DNA from: Methanotrichaceae archaeon
GTDB taxonomy: Archaea > Halobacteriota > Methanosarcinia > Methanotrichales > Methanotrichaceae
Length of the DNA: 64,000 bases
Assembly: GCA_013178225.1 (NCBI GenBank)
Contig: JABLXE010000014.1
Location: 1 to 64,000, forward strand
Reading direction: 5' to 3'
Both the position numbers and the translations under genes were made by a program. Positions 18,878 through 27,563 of the stretch are shown here, piece by piece (the stretch's first letter is position 1; each line of letters begins with the position of its first letter). The notes beneath the pieces are model-generated. The model did no database searches and was not told the DNA's origin. It was given only the letters and a program-made list of their open reading frames with translations.

Positions 18878-18887
18878 AGGCCTTCAC

Positions 18888-19295
18888 CTAGTTGAGAAGA
18901 AGCGTCCATCCAACCAGCCACAGGTCCACGGCGATGAACTCCACGTAGAACCAGTCCTTGGTCTGGAAGCTGGCCACATCGATATTTAAAAACGGATAAG
19001 TTAGCTTCTGGATCACAAAAGTCACTGCTACGACTAAAAGCACTACGGAGTGCCAGGGAAGCTGGAGAATCATATCCGGAGAATAAAAGCAGGCGAAAGC
19101 CGCAATTACGCCCAAAACAGAGGGATAAACGGTCTTAATTATCCCATCCATCCGGTCTCTCCGGTCTTCGGCTGCGCTCTTTGGCCGGGGCTTGGGCGGT
19201 GCGGATTTGCTCTTTGACAGGACGGCGTCCTGGCTCTTTTCCTCGATTGGCTCCGGAATTTCTCGAATCTTGCCCTTCTTTCTGTTCTTGGCCAT
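18888..19295 (-). CDS. Archaeal EMC6-like membrane protein
   Basis: A 135-residue protein with a charged, Lys/Pro/Ser-rich N-terminal tail of about 50 residues and three likely membrane segments: 'VYPSVLGVIAAFACFYS', 'WHSVVLLVVAVTFVIQKLTYPFL', and 'EFIAVDLWLVGWTLLLN'. The end pattern 'IDVASFQTKDWFYVEFIAVDLWLVGWTLLLN' (split over two helices) resembles the archaeal family named EMC6-like after a subunit of the eukaryotic membrane-insertion complex; the name is from memory and needs a profile check. I use the internal ATG at 19295. It is ten bases from the ABCE1 gene, linking a possible membrane-insertion factor with ribosome recycling. Confidence 0.6.
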   Translation of the reverse strand: MAKNRKKGKIREIPEPIEEKSQDAVLSKSKSAPPKPRPKSAAEDRRDRMDGIIKTVYPSVLGVIAAFACFYSPDMILQLPWHSVVLLVVAVTFVIQKLTYPFLNIDVASFQTKDWFYVEFIAVDLWLVGWTLLLN

Positions 19296-19397
19296 CCAAC
19301 CAGTGGATTGCATCATACGATAATAGCGTTTTGGTCATCATAGAGCAGCGGCTCCGGGCAAAGGTCCAAGTAGCAAAACTTACAAGAACCTGGGAAT

Positions 19398-19847
19398 GTG
19401 TATGTGGTGGCAGATACATCGGTCTTCATCTGGGGAAAGATGCCCGAAGGAGAGCTGATAACCGTCCCTGCGGTGGAGCGAGAGCTGAAAGACCTGCGCT
19501 CCAAAGCCATCTTCAGCATCTCTGAAGTGAGGGTGGAGAGTCCTTCAGGCGAAGCCCTCAAGAAAGCGCGACAGGCGGCGCAGGAGACAGGAGACATCCG
19601 GGTTCTATCCACCACGGACCTGGAGGTCCTGGCCAAGGCCGTTGAGTACCGGGCGAGCGTGGCCACAGACGATTACGCCCTGCAGAACGTCGCACTTCAC
19701 CTCGGCCTGAAGATCGAACCGATTGGGCAGCCGGCCATAAAGCGAAAGCTCAGGCGGGTCCAGCGATGTCATGCCTGCGGCGAGGCTTTCGATGGAGAGG
19801 CCTGTCCCGAATGTGGAACTCCGGCCAAGAGAAGGAGGATAAGATGA
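19398..19847 (+). CDS. nob1: Nob1-like PIN endonuclease with zinc ribbon
   Basis: Archaeal Nob1 cuts the 3' end of pre-16S rRNA. The PIN domain fills residues 1-105, with acidic catalytic residues at 'VADTSVF' (Asp6), 'PAVERELKD', 'LSTTDLEVLAKA' and 'VATDDYALQN'. The zinc ribbon follows: 'CHACGEAF' and 'CPECGTPAKRRR'. At 149 residues it has the normal archaeal length. The start is GTG 19398; ATG 19396 is in another frame. It overlaps the gfcR gene by four bases (ATGA), so the two are coupled. Confidence 0.93.
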   Translation: MYVVADTSVFIWGKMPEGELITVPAVERELKDLRSKAIFSISEVRVESPSGEALKKARQAAQETGDIRVLSTTDLEVLAKAVEYRASVATDDYALQNVALHLGLKIEPIGQPAIKRKLRRVQRCHACGEAFDGEACPECGTPAKRRRIR

Positions 19848-20464
19848 AGAACATTGAAACTTTGATGAAGAAAGCTGCGGAATTGAAAGCTGAGGGACTG
19901 GTGGAAGGCCAGATCTCCGAAGAGCTGAACATCTCCAGCGAGACCGTGACCTGGCTCCTCACTCATGTCGAGAAGACCGCCACATCACCCGGTCCCAAAG
20001 ACGTCTCGGTTGACTGGTCGGTGATCGGCAGAAGCGCTTACAGGCTGGGCCATCTGTCCCTGGCGATCTCGGATATCATTGATGAAAGCCTGATTGCCAG
20101 CGATTCGGGAGTGGACGTAGTGGTGGGAATCGCTCTCTCAGGCCTTCCCCTGGCCAGCATGGTGGCCAACGACCTGGCCTCAGAGCTGGCGGTCTATACT
20201 CCGAGCAAGCAGATGCTCACCAAAGAGGCGGGACAGAAAGCCCGCGGCAACCTGAGCTCCAACTTCGCCGATGTAAAGGACAAGGAGTGCATCATCATCG
20301 ACGATGTGATAACCTCCGGACGAACTCTGGAGGAGGCGGTGGAGTATCTGGACTCCCACGGGGCCAAGATCAACGCCATTGCCGTGCTGATCGACAAGAA
20401 GGGCATAGATGAGATCGCAGGAGTGCCTGTTGTATCTCTTCTCAAGGTCCTGCGCGTAAATTAA
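19844..20464 (+). CDS. GfcR-like regulator: HTH plus PRTase domain
   Basis: A 206-residue protein with a helix-turn-helix at residues 10-42 ('KAEGLVEGQISEELNISSETVTWLL') and a type I phosphoribosyltransferase fold behind it, with the PRPP loop 'IIIDDVITSGRT' at 150-161. It is usually labelled orotate phosphoribosyltransferase-like, but Haloferax GfcR of this architecture is a transcription factor of sugar catabolism. In a methanogen the target genes are unknown; gluconeogenesis or nucleotide genes are candidates (inference). 'GAAGGAGGATAAG' gives a strong ribosome-binding site for ATG 19844, which overlaps the nob1 stop. Confidence 0.85.
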   Translation: MKNIETLMKKAAELKAEGLVEGQISEELNISSETVTWLLTHVEKTATSPGPKDVSVDWSVIGRSAYRLGHLSLAISDIIDESLIASDSGVDVVVGIALSGLPLASMVANDLASELAVYTPSKQMLTKEAGQKARGNLSSNFADVKDKECIIIDDVITSGRTLEEAVEYLDSHGAKINAIAVLIDKKGIDEIAGVPVVSLLKVLRVN

Positions 20465-20517
20465 GGATAGACGCCGGAGGCCGGGCCGGGAGATCCCGGC
20501 TCTCCGCTGTTCTATCC
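20465..20517 (+). terminator. Nested hairpin after gfcR
   Basis: GGATAG at 20465-20470 pairs with CTATCC at 20512-20517, and inside lies the palindrome GCCGGGAGATCCCGGC at 20485-20500. The structure begins directly after the gfcR stop and is followed by 'GGTTTTCC'. It probably marks the transcript end, though archaea do not strictly need hairpins. Confidence 0.55.
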
Positions 20518-20596
20518 GGTTTTCCTATCAAAGCGTCCGTTTTTAGAAAGCCTTTTAGCGTACTCCTTCAATCACCCTGCTAAAAGCTGATCAACC

Positions 20597-23323
20597 ATGT
20601 TTCCCGAAGAAGAATATCGATTGGACTTCTTCGCAGATGAGGGGTTCCAACGCAAGAAGTGCGAAAGCTGCGGCAAATTTTTCTGGACCCGGGATCAGGC
20701 CAGAAAGACCTGCGGGGACCCACCCTGCGATCCCTATACATTCATCGGCGCTCCCGTCTTCAAGCGGGAGCACAGCCTGGACGAGATGCGTGAGCACTAC
20801 CTGAGCTTCTTTCAGGCACGGGGCCACACGCGCATCAGCAGGTATCCCGTGGTAGCCCGCTGGCGGGACGACATCTATCTGACCATCGCCTCCATCGCCG
20901 ATTTCCAGCCCTTCGTAACCGGGGGACTGGTTCCGCCACCTGCGAACCCCCTGACCATAAGCCAGCCCTGCATACGCCTGGACGACCTGGATTCTGTGGG
21001 CCGGAGCGGCAGGCATCTGACCACTTTCGAGATGATGGCCCACCACGTCTTCAACACCCGCGAGCGCGAGATCTACTGGAAGGACCGGACGGTCGCACTC
21101 TGCGACGAGCTGCTGCGGGGCCTGGGCATGGACCCGCTGGCGGTGACCTACAAGGAGAACCCCTGGGCAGGAGGCGGAAACGCCGGTCCAAGCGTGGAGT
21201 GCATGGTGGCAGGCCTTGAGCTGGCGACCCTGGTGTTCATGGATCTCAAGGCCACGCCTTCCGGCTCCATCGAGATCAAGGGCGAACGCTATCAGAAGAT
21301 GGACAACTACATCGTGGACACGGGCTACGGCCTGGAGCGCTTCGTCTGGGCTTCCAAGGGCTCGCCCACCATTTACGATGCCATCTTCCCGGATTTGGTA
21401 CGCAAAGTAGCCGACCTGGCCGGAGTCGAGCACGATCTCAGCGATCCGGAGTACGCGCAGATCTTCGCCCAGAACGCCCGGCTGGCGGGAATGGTTGACC
21501 TGGACGAGTACTCGATGAAGGACCTGCGAAAGAAGATCGCGGGGTCCATCGGAATTGCTCCCGAGAAGCTGGAGGCGGCAATCGAGCCCATGGAGCGGGT
21601 TTATGCGGTCGTGGATCACACCCGCTGCCTGGCTTTCATGCTGGGAGACGGGATTATCCCCTCCAACGTGAAAGCCGGATATCTGGCCAGACTGGTGATC
21701 CGCCGCACCTTGCGCCTCATGAAGGATCTGCACATTGCCTTGCCCCTGGCCGATCTGGTAGAGATGCAGATATCCCGCCTGGACTACGACGACTGGCAGG
21801 AGCGGTTCGCCACCATCCGGGAGATTCTGAACCAGGAGGAGCAGAAGTACGCCGAGACCCTGGAGAAAGGAAAGCGGCTGGTCAAGAAGACGGCGGAGCA
21901 TTACGTCAAGAAGGGGCAGGCTGTGCCGCTCTCGGAGATGATCTCCCTCTACGACAGCCACGGCATTCCGCCTGAGATCTCCCAGGAGTCGGCAGAGGAG
22001 CTGGGTGCAACTGTCGAGCTGCCGGACAACTTCTACTCGCTGGTGGCCAAGACGCACATCAAGGCGGAGCAGGAGGGGGCTCCCAAGCTGGTGATCCCCG
22101 GAAAGACCGAGCTTCTGTTCTATGACCATCCTTTCGACCAAACCTTCGTGGCCTGCGTGGTCGATGTCCTGGATGACGGATCGGTGATTCTGGACAGGAC
22201 ACTTCTTTACCCCGAGGGAGGCGGCCAGCCTGCCGATCACGGCACGCTGGAGAAGGGCAGCCGGATCTTCCAGGTGGTGGACGTGCAGAAGGCCGGAGAG
22301 GTGGTGCTGCACAGGCTGGAAAAGCCGGGCGAACTGCAGAAGGGCGACCTGGTTACCGGCAGGGTGGATATGCGCCGCCGTCTGGCGCATGCGCGTCACC
22401 ATACCGCCACCCACCTGGTTCACGACTCGGCCAAGCGGGTCCTGGGAAAGCACATCTGGCAGGCTGGGGCGCAGAAGAGCGAGGACCGGGCACGCCTGGA
22501 CATCTCGCACTACAAACGCATCACTGATGCCGAGCTGAAGACAATCGAGCTGGAGGCCAACCGCCGGGTGATGGAGTGCGAGCCTGTGGACACCAAATTC
22601 CTGCCCCGGACGGAGGCCGAGAAGCTCTTCGGCTTTGAGCTTTACCAGGGCGGGGTCCCTCCCGGAAAGCAGATCCGTGTGGTGAAGGTGGGAACTGATA
22701 TCGAGGCCTGTGCGGGAACGCACGTCACCAACACCGGAATGATCGGGTCAATCAAGATCCTCCGGACCGAGCGCATTCAGGACGGCGTCGAGAGAATCGA
22801 GTTTGCGGCCGGTGAGGCCGCGGTCCGGGCCGGCCAGGAGAGGGACGACCTGCTGGCTGAGGCGGCAGGAGTCCTGCGGGTTCCGGCAGACCAGCTGCCC
22901 AAGACCGCCAACCGGTTCTTCGAGGAGTGGAAGGGGCAGCAGAAGGAGATAGAGAGGCTGAAGGAGGATCTGGCCAGGTCCCGGTTCAGGAGCCTCTCCG
23001 CAGAGGCACAGACCATCGACGGCCTGAAGGTGGTGGTGCAGAAGATGGGCCAGGCGGATATCAACGAGCTTCTCAAGGCCGCAGCGCTTCTGGCAGAGCA
23101 GGACTACGTGGCACTGCTGGGATCAGAGAGCGGAAAGCTGGTGGCCGCAGTCGGGAAGTCGGGGCTTGCCAAGGGCCTCAAGGCCGGAAATATCATCAAG
23201 GCAGCCGCAAAGGCCCTGGGCGGCGGAGGCGGCGGCCGGCCGGAGCTGGCCCAGGGAGGCGGCCCTGATCTGGAGAAGCTGGACCAGGCCCTGCAGGCGG
23301 GAAGGGAGGTGGTGAGGGCCTAA
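20597..23323 (+). CDS. alaS: Alanyl-tRNA synthetase, archaeal type
   Basis: Charges tRNA-Ala. At 908 residues it is the archaeal AlaS-A form, with a cysteine-bearing N-terminal extension ('KCESCGKFFWTRDQARKTCGDPPC') before the catalytic core ('SQPCIRLDDLDSVGRSGRHLTTFEMMAHH'). The editing-domain zinc motif 'HHTATH' is near residue 600, and the second part 'CAGTHV' near residue 705. The C-Ala domain ends with a glycine run ('ALGGGGGGRPELA'). ATG 20597 gives the family-like start. It is monocistronic, with its own 130-base upstream spacer. An antisense frame of 710 codons is only a codon-bias shadow. Confidence 0.98.
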   Translation: MFPEEEYRLDFFADEGFQRKKCESCGKFFWTRDQARKTCGDPPCDPYTFIGAPVFKREHSLDEMREHYLSFFQARGHTRISRYPVVARWRDDIYLTIASIADFQPFVTGGLVPPPANPLTISQPCIRLDDLDSVGRSGRHLTTFEMMAHHVFNTREREIYWKDRTVALCDELLRGLGMDPLAVTYKENPWAGGGNAGPSVECMVAGLELATLVFMDLKATPSGSIEIKGERYQKMDNYIVDTGYGLERFVWASKGSPTIYDAIFPDLVRKVADLAGVEHDLSDPEYAQIFAQNARLAGMVDLDEYSMKDLRKKIAGSIGIAPEKLEAAIEPMERVYAVVDHTRCLAFMLGDGIIPSNVKAGYLARLVIRRTLRLMKDLHIALPLADLVEMQISRLDYDDWQERFATIREILNQEEQKYAETLEKGKRLVKKTAEHYVKKGQAVPLSEMISLYDSHGIPPEISQESAEELGATVELPDNFYSLVAKTHIKAEQEGAPKLVIPGKTELLFYDHPFDQTFVACVVDVLDDGSVILDRTLLYPEGGGQPADHGTLEKGSRIFQVVDVQKAGEVVLHRLEKPGELQKGDLVTGRVDMRRRLAHARHHTATHLVHDSAKRVLGKHIWQAGAQKSEDRARLDISHYKRITDAELKTIELEANRRVMECEPVDTKFLPRTEAEKLFGFELYQGGVPPGKQIRVVKVGTDIEACAGTHVTNTGMIGSIKILRTERIQDGVERIEFAAGEAAVRAGQERDDLLAEAAGVLRVPADQLPKTANRFFEEWKGQQKEIERLKEDLARSRFRSLSAEAQTIDGLKVVVQKMGQADINELLKAAALLAEQDYVALLGSESGKLVAAVGKSGLAKGLKAGNIIKAAAKALGGGGGGRPELAQGGGPDLEKLDQALQAGREVVRA

Positions 23324-23368
23324 GGGCGCAATGCCTTAGGCCTTAAATTCCTTAAATTCGATTCTTTT

Positions 23369-23866
23369 TCATGCCACTTCATCGGCTTCCTTCAGAATCC
23401 TCTGGTATAATTCTTCACTCAGCCAGAAACCACTATCCTTCAACACATCAAGTTCACGTTTGAGTGAGGTAACCTTTCCTTCGAACTTCGCTTTGAGGAG
23501 AATGCCAATTGTGCCCACGACCTGGAGGTTGTACTCTTTGGCAATTGTTCTCCCATCAGAGTCATCCATCAAAACCAGATCGGCATTTTGCTCCAAGGCC
23601 AGGACGATTACAGCAGACTCGCCTTCGTCCCGCATCAATCTCAATGCCTTTTTAAGATCCGTATCGCCAATAGCAATGGGATGGATCCAATCGGCCTCTT
23701 CGATCTCTTTCGCATCCGGGGAGCCACCGCTATTATCAACGGATTCTGTCAGAACCTCCTCGGGCACAATGATATCCTGGAAAAAATCTCTCAGAAGATT
23801 AAGTCTGCCTGCTTTGGATAGGTGAATGAGGGGAGATGAGTTACAGACCACCTTTGGCAAAGGCAA
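23369..23866 (-). CDS. DUF3368 PIN-like toxin candidate
   Basis: A 165-residue PIN-like protein of DUF3368. The start 'VVCNSSPLIHLSKAGRLNLL' has the family's Asn-Ser-Ser in place of the usual PIN aspartate. 'GESAVIVLALEQNADLVLMDDSDGR' holds the other acidic residues, and 'YNLQVVGTIGILLKAK' ends the core. It is usually paired with UPF0175, as here: the genes overlap by 26 bases on the same strand with the partner first. The product is predicted to be an RNase toxin. The start is a TTG and may lie two codons further in. Confidence 0.85.
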   Translation of the reverse strand: MPLPKVVCNSSPLIHLSKAGRLNLLRDFFQDIIVPEEVLTESVDNSGGSPDAKEIEEADWIHPIAIGDTDLKKALRLMRDEGESAVIVLALEQNADLVLMDDSDGRTIAKEYNLQVVGTIGILLKAKFEGKVTSLKRELDVLKDSGFWLSEELYQRILKEADEVA

Positions 23867-24095
23867 GGTCTTCCTCCAGATCGTCTATCGCGTAATGCCG
23901 CTCAATCTTTCTCTTTCCCAGCTCTTCTAGGAAATCTCGTTTGGAGATTCCTGCCAGCCTCCTGGCCGGGCCCATGGCGAGCATACCCCTCTGATAAAGT
24001 GCAAGAGCAAGCTCCAGCTTTAGGACTCGCTCCTGTTCGCTACGGGGAATTTTCATGGAGCTTACGATATCATTGGGAATAGCAATAGTCGTCAT
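23841..24095 (-). CDS. UPF0175 antitoxin candidate
   Basis: An 84-residue protein of UPF0175, small helix-turn-helix proteins next to DUF3368. 'IPRSEQERVLKLELALALYQRGMLAMGPARRLAGISKRDFLEELGKR' is the family pattern, with the helix-turn-helix in 'GPARRLAGISKRDFLEEL'. It likely binds the toxin through its C-terminal tail ('YAIDDLEEDLAFAKGGL') and represses its own promoter. It comes first in the two-gene unit, and the 200 bases upstream are AT-rich with no other gene. Confidence 0.85.
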   Translation of the reverse strand: MTTIAIPNDIVSSMKIPRSEQERVLKLELALALYQRGMLAMGPARRLAGISKRDFLEELGKRKIERHYAIDDLEEDLAFAKGGL

Positions 24096-24292
24096 GCTGC
24101 TTTGAACTGATATCTCGGCCTTCGCTAATTAAATTTTTGTTTCAGCAATAACGAGCTGCATAGAGATTGTATACAAATGTTGATCTCAGAGGCCGAACGA
24201 GCCCTTGATCGTATGCCGGGAAATCGAGCTCGGGGGAGATGGACGTGTGAACGCAGGGCCACCGCTTATCCTTCTTGACGCCATCCCCTCCG

Positions 24293-25735
24293 TCAATTTA
24301 CGCATGTCTCTGGAGGTCCCTCTCTCCGGGACAGCTCATCCTCCTTTATCAGCCGCGATATGTAGAGTTTGGCCCACAGGTAGCTCAGGAGGCTACCGCT
24401 GATGTTGCCGAAGACTATTCCCCACCAGATGCCCTCCTGGCCCAATCCCAGGACAATTCCCAGAACATAGGCCATCATGGTTATGAGCACAACGTCACGA
24501 AGCATATTGAGGACCAGGGAGGTTATGCCCTTGCCGGCACCCTGGAAGAGACAGGAGGACATGATTCCTGGGGAGACAAAGGGATAGAACAGGCACATGA
24601 CATGCATGAACGCAATCATGGTCGGTGCCAGGTGAGCGCTCTCAGGGGTATAGGTGAAAAGCATGGTTATCTGCGGGGAAAAGACTCCGGTTATCATGGC
24701 CATGACCGCTCCGATAACGAGCCCCAGCTTCGTCGAATAGCTGTGAATGACGGGCAGATTCTCATACTTTCTCGCGCCGAAGGCGGCTCCGGCAACCGAG
24801 ATCTCGGCGGTGGCAATGGCTACTAAGGGAATTATGGCCATCATTATCAACCTCCAGCCGGCAGTGTAGACGGCTACGGCGTCCATGCCTGATGCCCGAA
24901 CCAGCATGGCGTTGATGATGATTGCATCTATCGAGTACAGGAGGAACTCGACGCTTGCCGGGATTCCCACCTTGAGAATATCCGCCATCATCTCCCTGCT
25001 GGGGGAAAATTTCCAGGAGAACGATACGTAGGTGTCTTTTCTAATCAGCAGCCAGTAAATCTGAACCGCGGAAACCAGGATCAGAGAAACGATGATGCCC
25101 CATGCGGCCCCGGCGATTCCAAGCCCGGCCCAATAGATCAGGACGGGATCTAAAACGGCATTGATCAGCGATCCCCCGGCCATGGCGTACATGGTGCGTT
25201 TGGTGTCCCCCTCGCCTCTCAAGATCGCATAGGCGGTGTTGGTGAAGACCACCAGTATGCTTCCGGCAAATACGATGCGGCCGTATTCGACCGCCAGTCC
25301 GGTAGCAGCTCCTGCCCCCATTATCCCCAGCATCGGCTCTAGGAAATGGAGGATTCCCAGGGTTAATACTGCGGATGCGATGGCCATTATGAGCATGGAA
25401 TGGATTGCTGCATTGTCGGCGCCGCGTTTGTCTTGAGCCCCGATTCTGCGGGAGATGGAAGAAGATACGCCTGCCCCCAGGCCGTTGCTCAGGCCCACTA
25501 CCACCATGAAGATGGGGGTCACAAATCCAACTGCTGCCAGGGCATCCGATCCCAGGCCTGCAACCCAGACCGCGCTCACCAAATTATAGGCAGCGAGAAT
25601 CCCCATGGCGATTATCATGGGGCCGGAGAGCTTCCTGATGGCGTTTTTCGGATCCCCGGTCAATAAGGAAACGCCTCGTGTGATCTCTTTCTGTTTTCGA
25701 TCAGTCCGTTCCCCATCGGGCGTTTCATCTGTCAT
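24293..25735 (-). CDS. MATE family efflux transporter
   Basis: A 480-residue integral membrane protein of the multidrug and toxin extrusion family with twelve likely helices. 'LSGPMIIAMGILAAYNLVSAVWVAGLGSDALAAVGFVTPI' is the typical first two helices, 'GLGAGVSSSISRRIGAQD' the conserved loop, and a second half repeats the layout from about residue 260. Such exporters use Na+ or H+ to pump organic cations; the substrate is unknown. It is a single gene: 243 bases of non-coding DNA lie upstream and about 200 bases downstream. Confidence 0.93.
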   Translation of the reverse strand: MTDETPDGERTDRKQKEITRGVSLLTGDPKNAIRKLSGPMIIAMGILAAYNLVSAVWVAGLGSDALAAVGFVTPIFMVVVGLSNGLGAGVSSSISRRIGAQDKRGADNAAIHSMLIMAIASAVLTLGILHFLEPMLGIMGAGAATGLAVEYGRIVFAGSILVVFTNTAYAILRGEGDTKRTMYAMAGGSLINAVLDPVLIYWAGLGIAGAAWGIIVSLILVSAVQIYWLLIRKDTYVSFSWKFSPSREMMADILKVGIPASVEFLLYSIDAIIINAMLVRASGMDAVAVYTAGWRLIMMAIIPLVAIATAEISVAGAAFGARKYENLPVIHSYSTKLGLVIGAVMAMITGVFSPQITMLFTYTPESAHLAPTMIAFMHVMCLFYPFVSPGIMSSCLFQGAGKGITSLVLNMLRDVVLITMMAYVLGIVLGLGQEGIWWGIVFGNISGSLLSYLWAKLYISRLIKEDELSRREGPPETCVN

Positions 25736-25978
25736 GGCGTTTCCTGGAAAATGCGATGCTGTTCTCCAACCATCCTGCCCAGGTGAGGATGGTCGTGATA
25801 ACGTGCCCTGGAAACCCTGAGTCCATTAAAGAGTATGAAATGCACTATTGTCCTCTTGTATTTCATTTTGCGAATGGGGAAGCCCCGGCAAGATCGCAAA
25901 TCCGCTTGCTGCAATCCCGGACCGCTTCATTCCGAGATGGAAATGGATAATCAAAGTTTTGATTATTAACTCGTCCCT

Positions 25979-27196
25979 CTAAACTCCCAGCTCGTTGATC
26001 TCCTCAATTAATGCGGTGAAGGCCTTCAGTTCGAAGTCCAGAACCTGCCGGGCTTCCATGTAGATGCTCTTCTCCGACTCAACGCTCAGGTCGTCCGGCC
26101 CCCGAAAGACCAGTCGCCGATTTCCGTCCCGCCTCAAGGCTTTGCGGATCTCGCGGTCGTGAGCCAGAGTCATGCCGGGTATGATCACCCTATCTTTCAC
26201 CTCTCGCAGGTTCAGGCTCTCGAAGTCTTCCTGGGTGATGAGATTTCCGATCTGCTTTCTGACTGGAACCACGTTTACGTCCCCTCCCAGCTCCTCAAAT
26301 ATCGATGACAGCAAGGGATAGGCCACCGAGCTGGTGACAAGGGTAGCCCCTCTTTCGACTGCGGGCAGCTTCCTTATCTCCTGCCGATGGTGAGCCAGGG
26401 CAAACGGAGCCCCGGTCTGAGGGTCCCACAGGGGTGTGCCTATGACCCTCATTTTATAGTTCTCTTGAATTTCGGTGGCTATGTCTCTGAGCTCCTCGAC
26501 GGTATGGGGAACTACCCCCGGCATCAAGGGGGCATTGCCAAAGATCAGGCCTTGCTCAGAGGTGTTGGCAAAAAGCATGAGCATGAGGCCCTTGGCACCC
26601 ATATCTTCCAGGTCCCTGCAGGTCTTCTCCAACTGCAGCCCGTCATTTATTCCCGGAATCAGAACCACCATGGCGTACAGATCGCATCTCCGGCAGAAGG
26701 TTCGCAGATTTGATAGCACCGCCTCGGGATGGCGGTCATTTACATACCGCCTCCGGAGTTCCGGATTAGTGGAAAAAACTGAGAAGCTAACCCTTCGAAC
26801 TCCGGCGTCCACCAGTGCGTCAGCCTCTTTCCCGGAGGAGAAGCCCTTCCCGCTGGTGTAGTCAAGGAAGACCGGAACCTTTCCGGCACTGATCATGCCC
26901 ACCAATTTGAGGAGATCTGGAAAGCAGCTCACATCGCCATTTCCCTCAATGGTCATGGTGTCAGGCTTTTCTCTGGAAGTCTCTTGATCCAGCTCGAACA
27001 GCAGCTGGTCCAGTGGCTTGAATCCCGGCAGTATCTCTACCATTTTCTGGGAGCAGTTCGTACAGCCCCGACTGTCGGCTTTGCAGCTCCTGCACCCTGT
27101 AGGCCCCACATAGCTTGCGCCTTTAAAGTAGCAGAAGCTGCAAAATCCGCCGCAATCACGGCCGGGTCTGCCACCTATATCCAGGGTAACATTCAT
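25979..27196 (-). CDS. mmp10: Methanogenesis marker 10, McrA arginine C-methyltransferase
   Basis: Radical SAM enzyme known in methanogens to methylate a conserved arginine of methyl-coenzyme M reductase (McrA) with a B12 cofactor. With ATG 27196 the protein starts 'MNVTLDIGGRPGRD', the family start, and the radical SAM motif CxxxCxxC is C15-C19-C22. Four more cysteines follow at C35, C38, C45 and C48 and could hold another metal. Later blocks are 'TMTIEGNGDVSC' and 'RRVSFSVFSTNPELRRRYV'. Length 405. A longer frame exists to 27238, but the TATA element at 27221-27230 would lie within it. It stands alone, far from mcr genes. Confidence 0.92.
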   Translation of the reverse strand: MNVTLDIGGRPGRDCGGFCSFCYFKGASYVGPTGCRSCKADSRGCTNCSQKMVEILPGFKPLDQLLFELDQETSREKPDTMTIEGNGDVSCFPDLLKLVGMISAGKVPVFLDYTSGKGFSSGKEADALVDAGVRRVSFSVFSTNPELRRRYVNDRHPEAVLSNLRTFCRRCDLYAMVVLIPGINDGLQLEKTCRDLEDMGAKGLMLMLFANTSEQGLIFGNAPLMPGVVPHTVEELRDIATEIQENYKMRVIGTPLWDPQTGAPFALAHHRQEIRKLPAVERGATLVTSSVAYPLLSSIFEELGGDVNVVPVRKQIGNLITQEDFESLNLREVKDRVIIPGMTLAHDREIRKALRRDGNRRLVFRGPDDLSVESEKSIYMEARQVLDFELKAFTALIEEINELGV

Positions 27197-27220
27197 ACGA
27201 GCTTTAAATTGAAAAAAGGA

Positions 27221-27230
27221 TAAATAAATT
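27221..27230 (-). promoter_or_regulatory. TATA box of mmp10
   Basis: AATTTATTTA on the minus strand. Its centre is about 30 bases before ATG 27196, so transcription would begin at or within a few bases of the start codon (leaderless message). Confidence 0.55.
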
Positions 27231-27238
27231 TTACGCAA

Positions 27239-27563
27239 ATAGTATCAATATTTTTGTAAAGAGTAATGAAACGGTATTGATAACGTATTGGTATTTTCAG
27301 AGCGATATCGTTCGAAGGACGATTACGAAGCATATATCAAATATCCGATGCATCCTTTTAGCAGACGATATTCATAATTTCTTAAATTATAAATTAACAA
27401 ATCGAATTGAGATTCGATAATAGAACCAATCTTTAGGAGCAATCATTATGTAACATAACATGGCCTGGGAGCTGGGCGTCCATGCCCCTCAATGATCTTT
27501 CCCAGGTTCGGCCTAGCTGGCGAGGGGTACAGATATATTCTCACTGGAAGAGATTTGGGCCCC
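27239..27563. other. AT-rich divergent intergenic region
   Basis: About 325 bases between the divergent mmp10 and TPR genes. AT-rich, with no gene. A TATA-like 'AGATATATTC' at 27531-27540 is suitably placed for the TPR gene. Short scattered A/T palindromes are present, but none is long enough to call a site. Confidence 0.45.

Noticed and set aside
20591-22723. A 710-codon open frame on the minus strand opposite alaS
   Set aside because: It is a shadow of the GC-rich codon use of alaS, with no recognisable domain and complete overlap with a certain gene.
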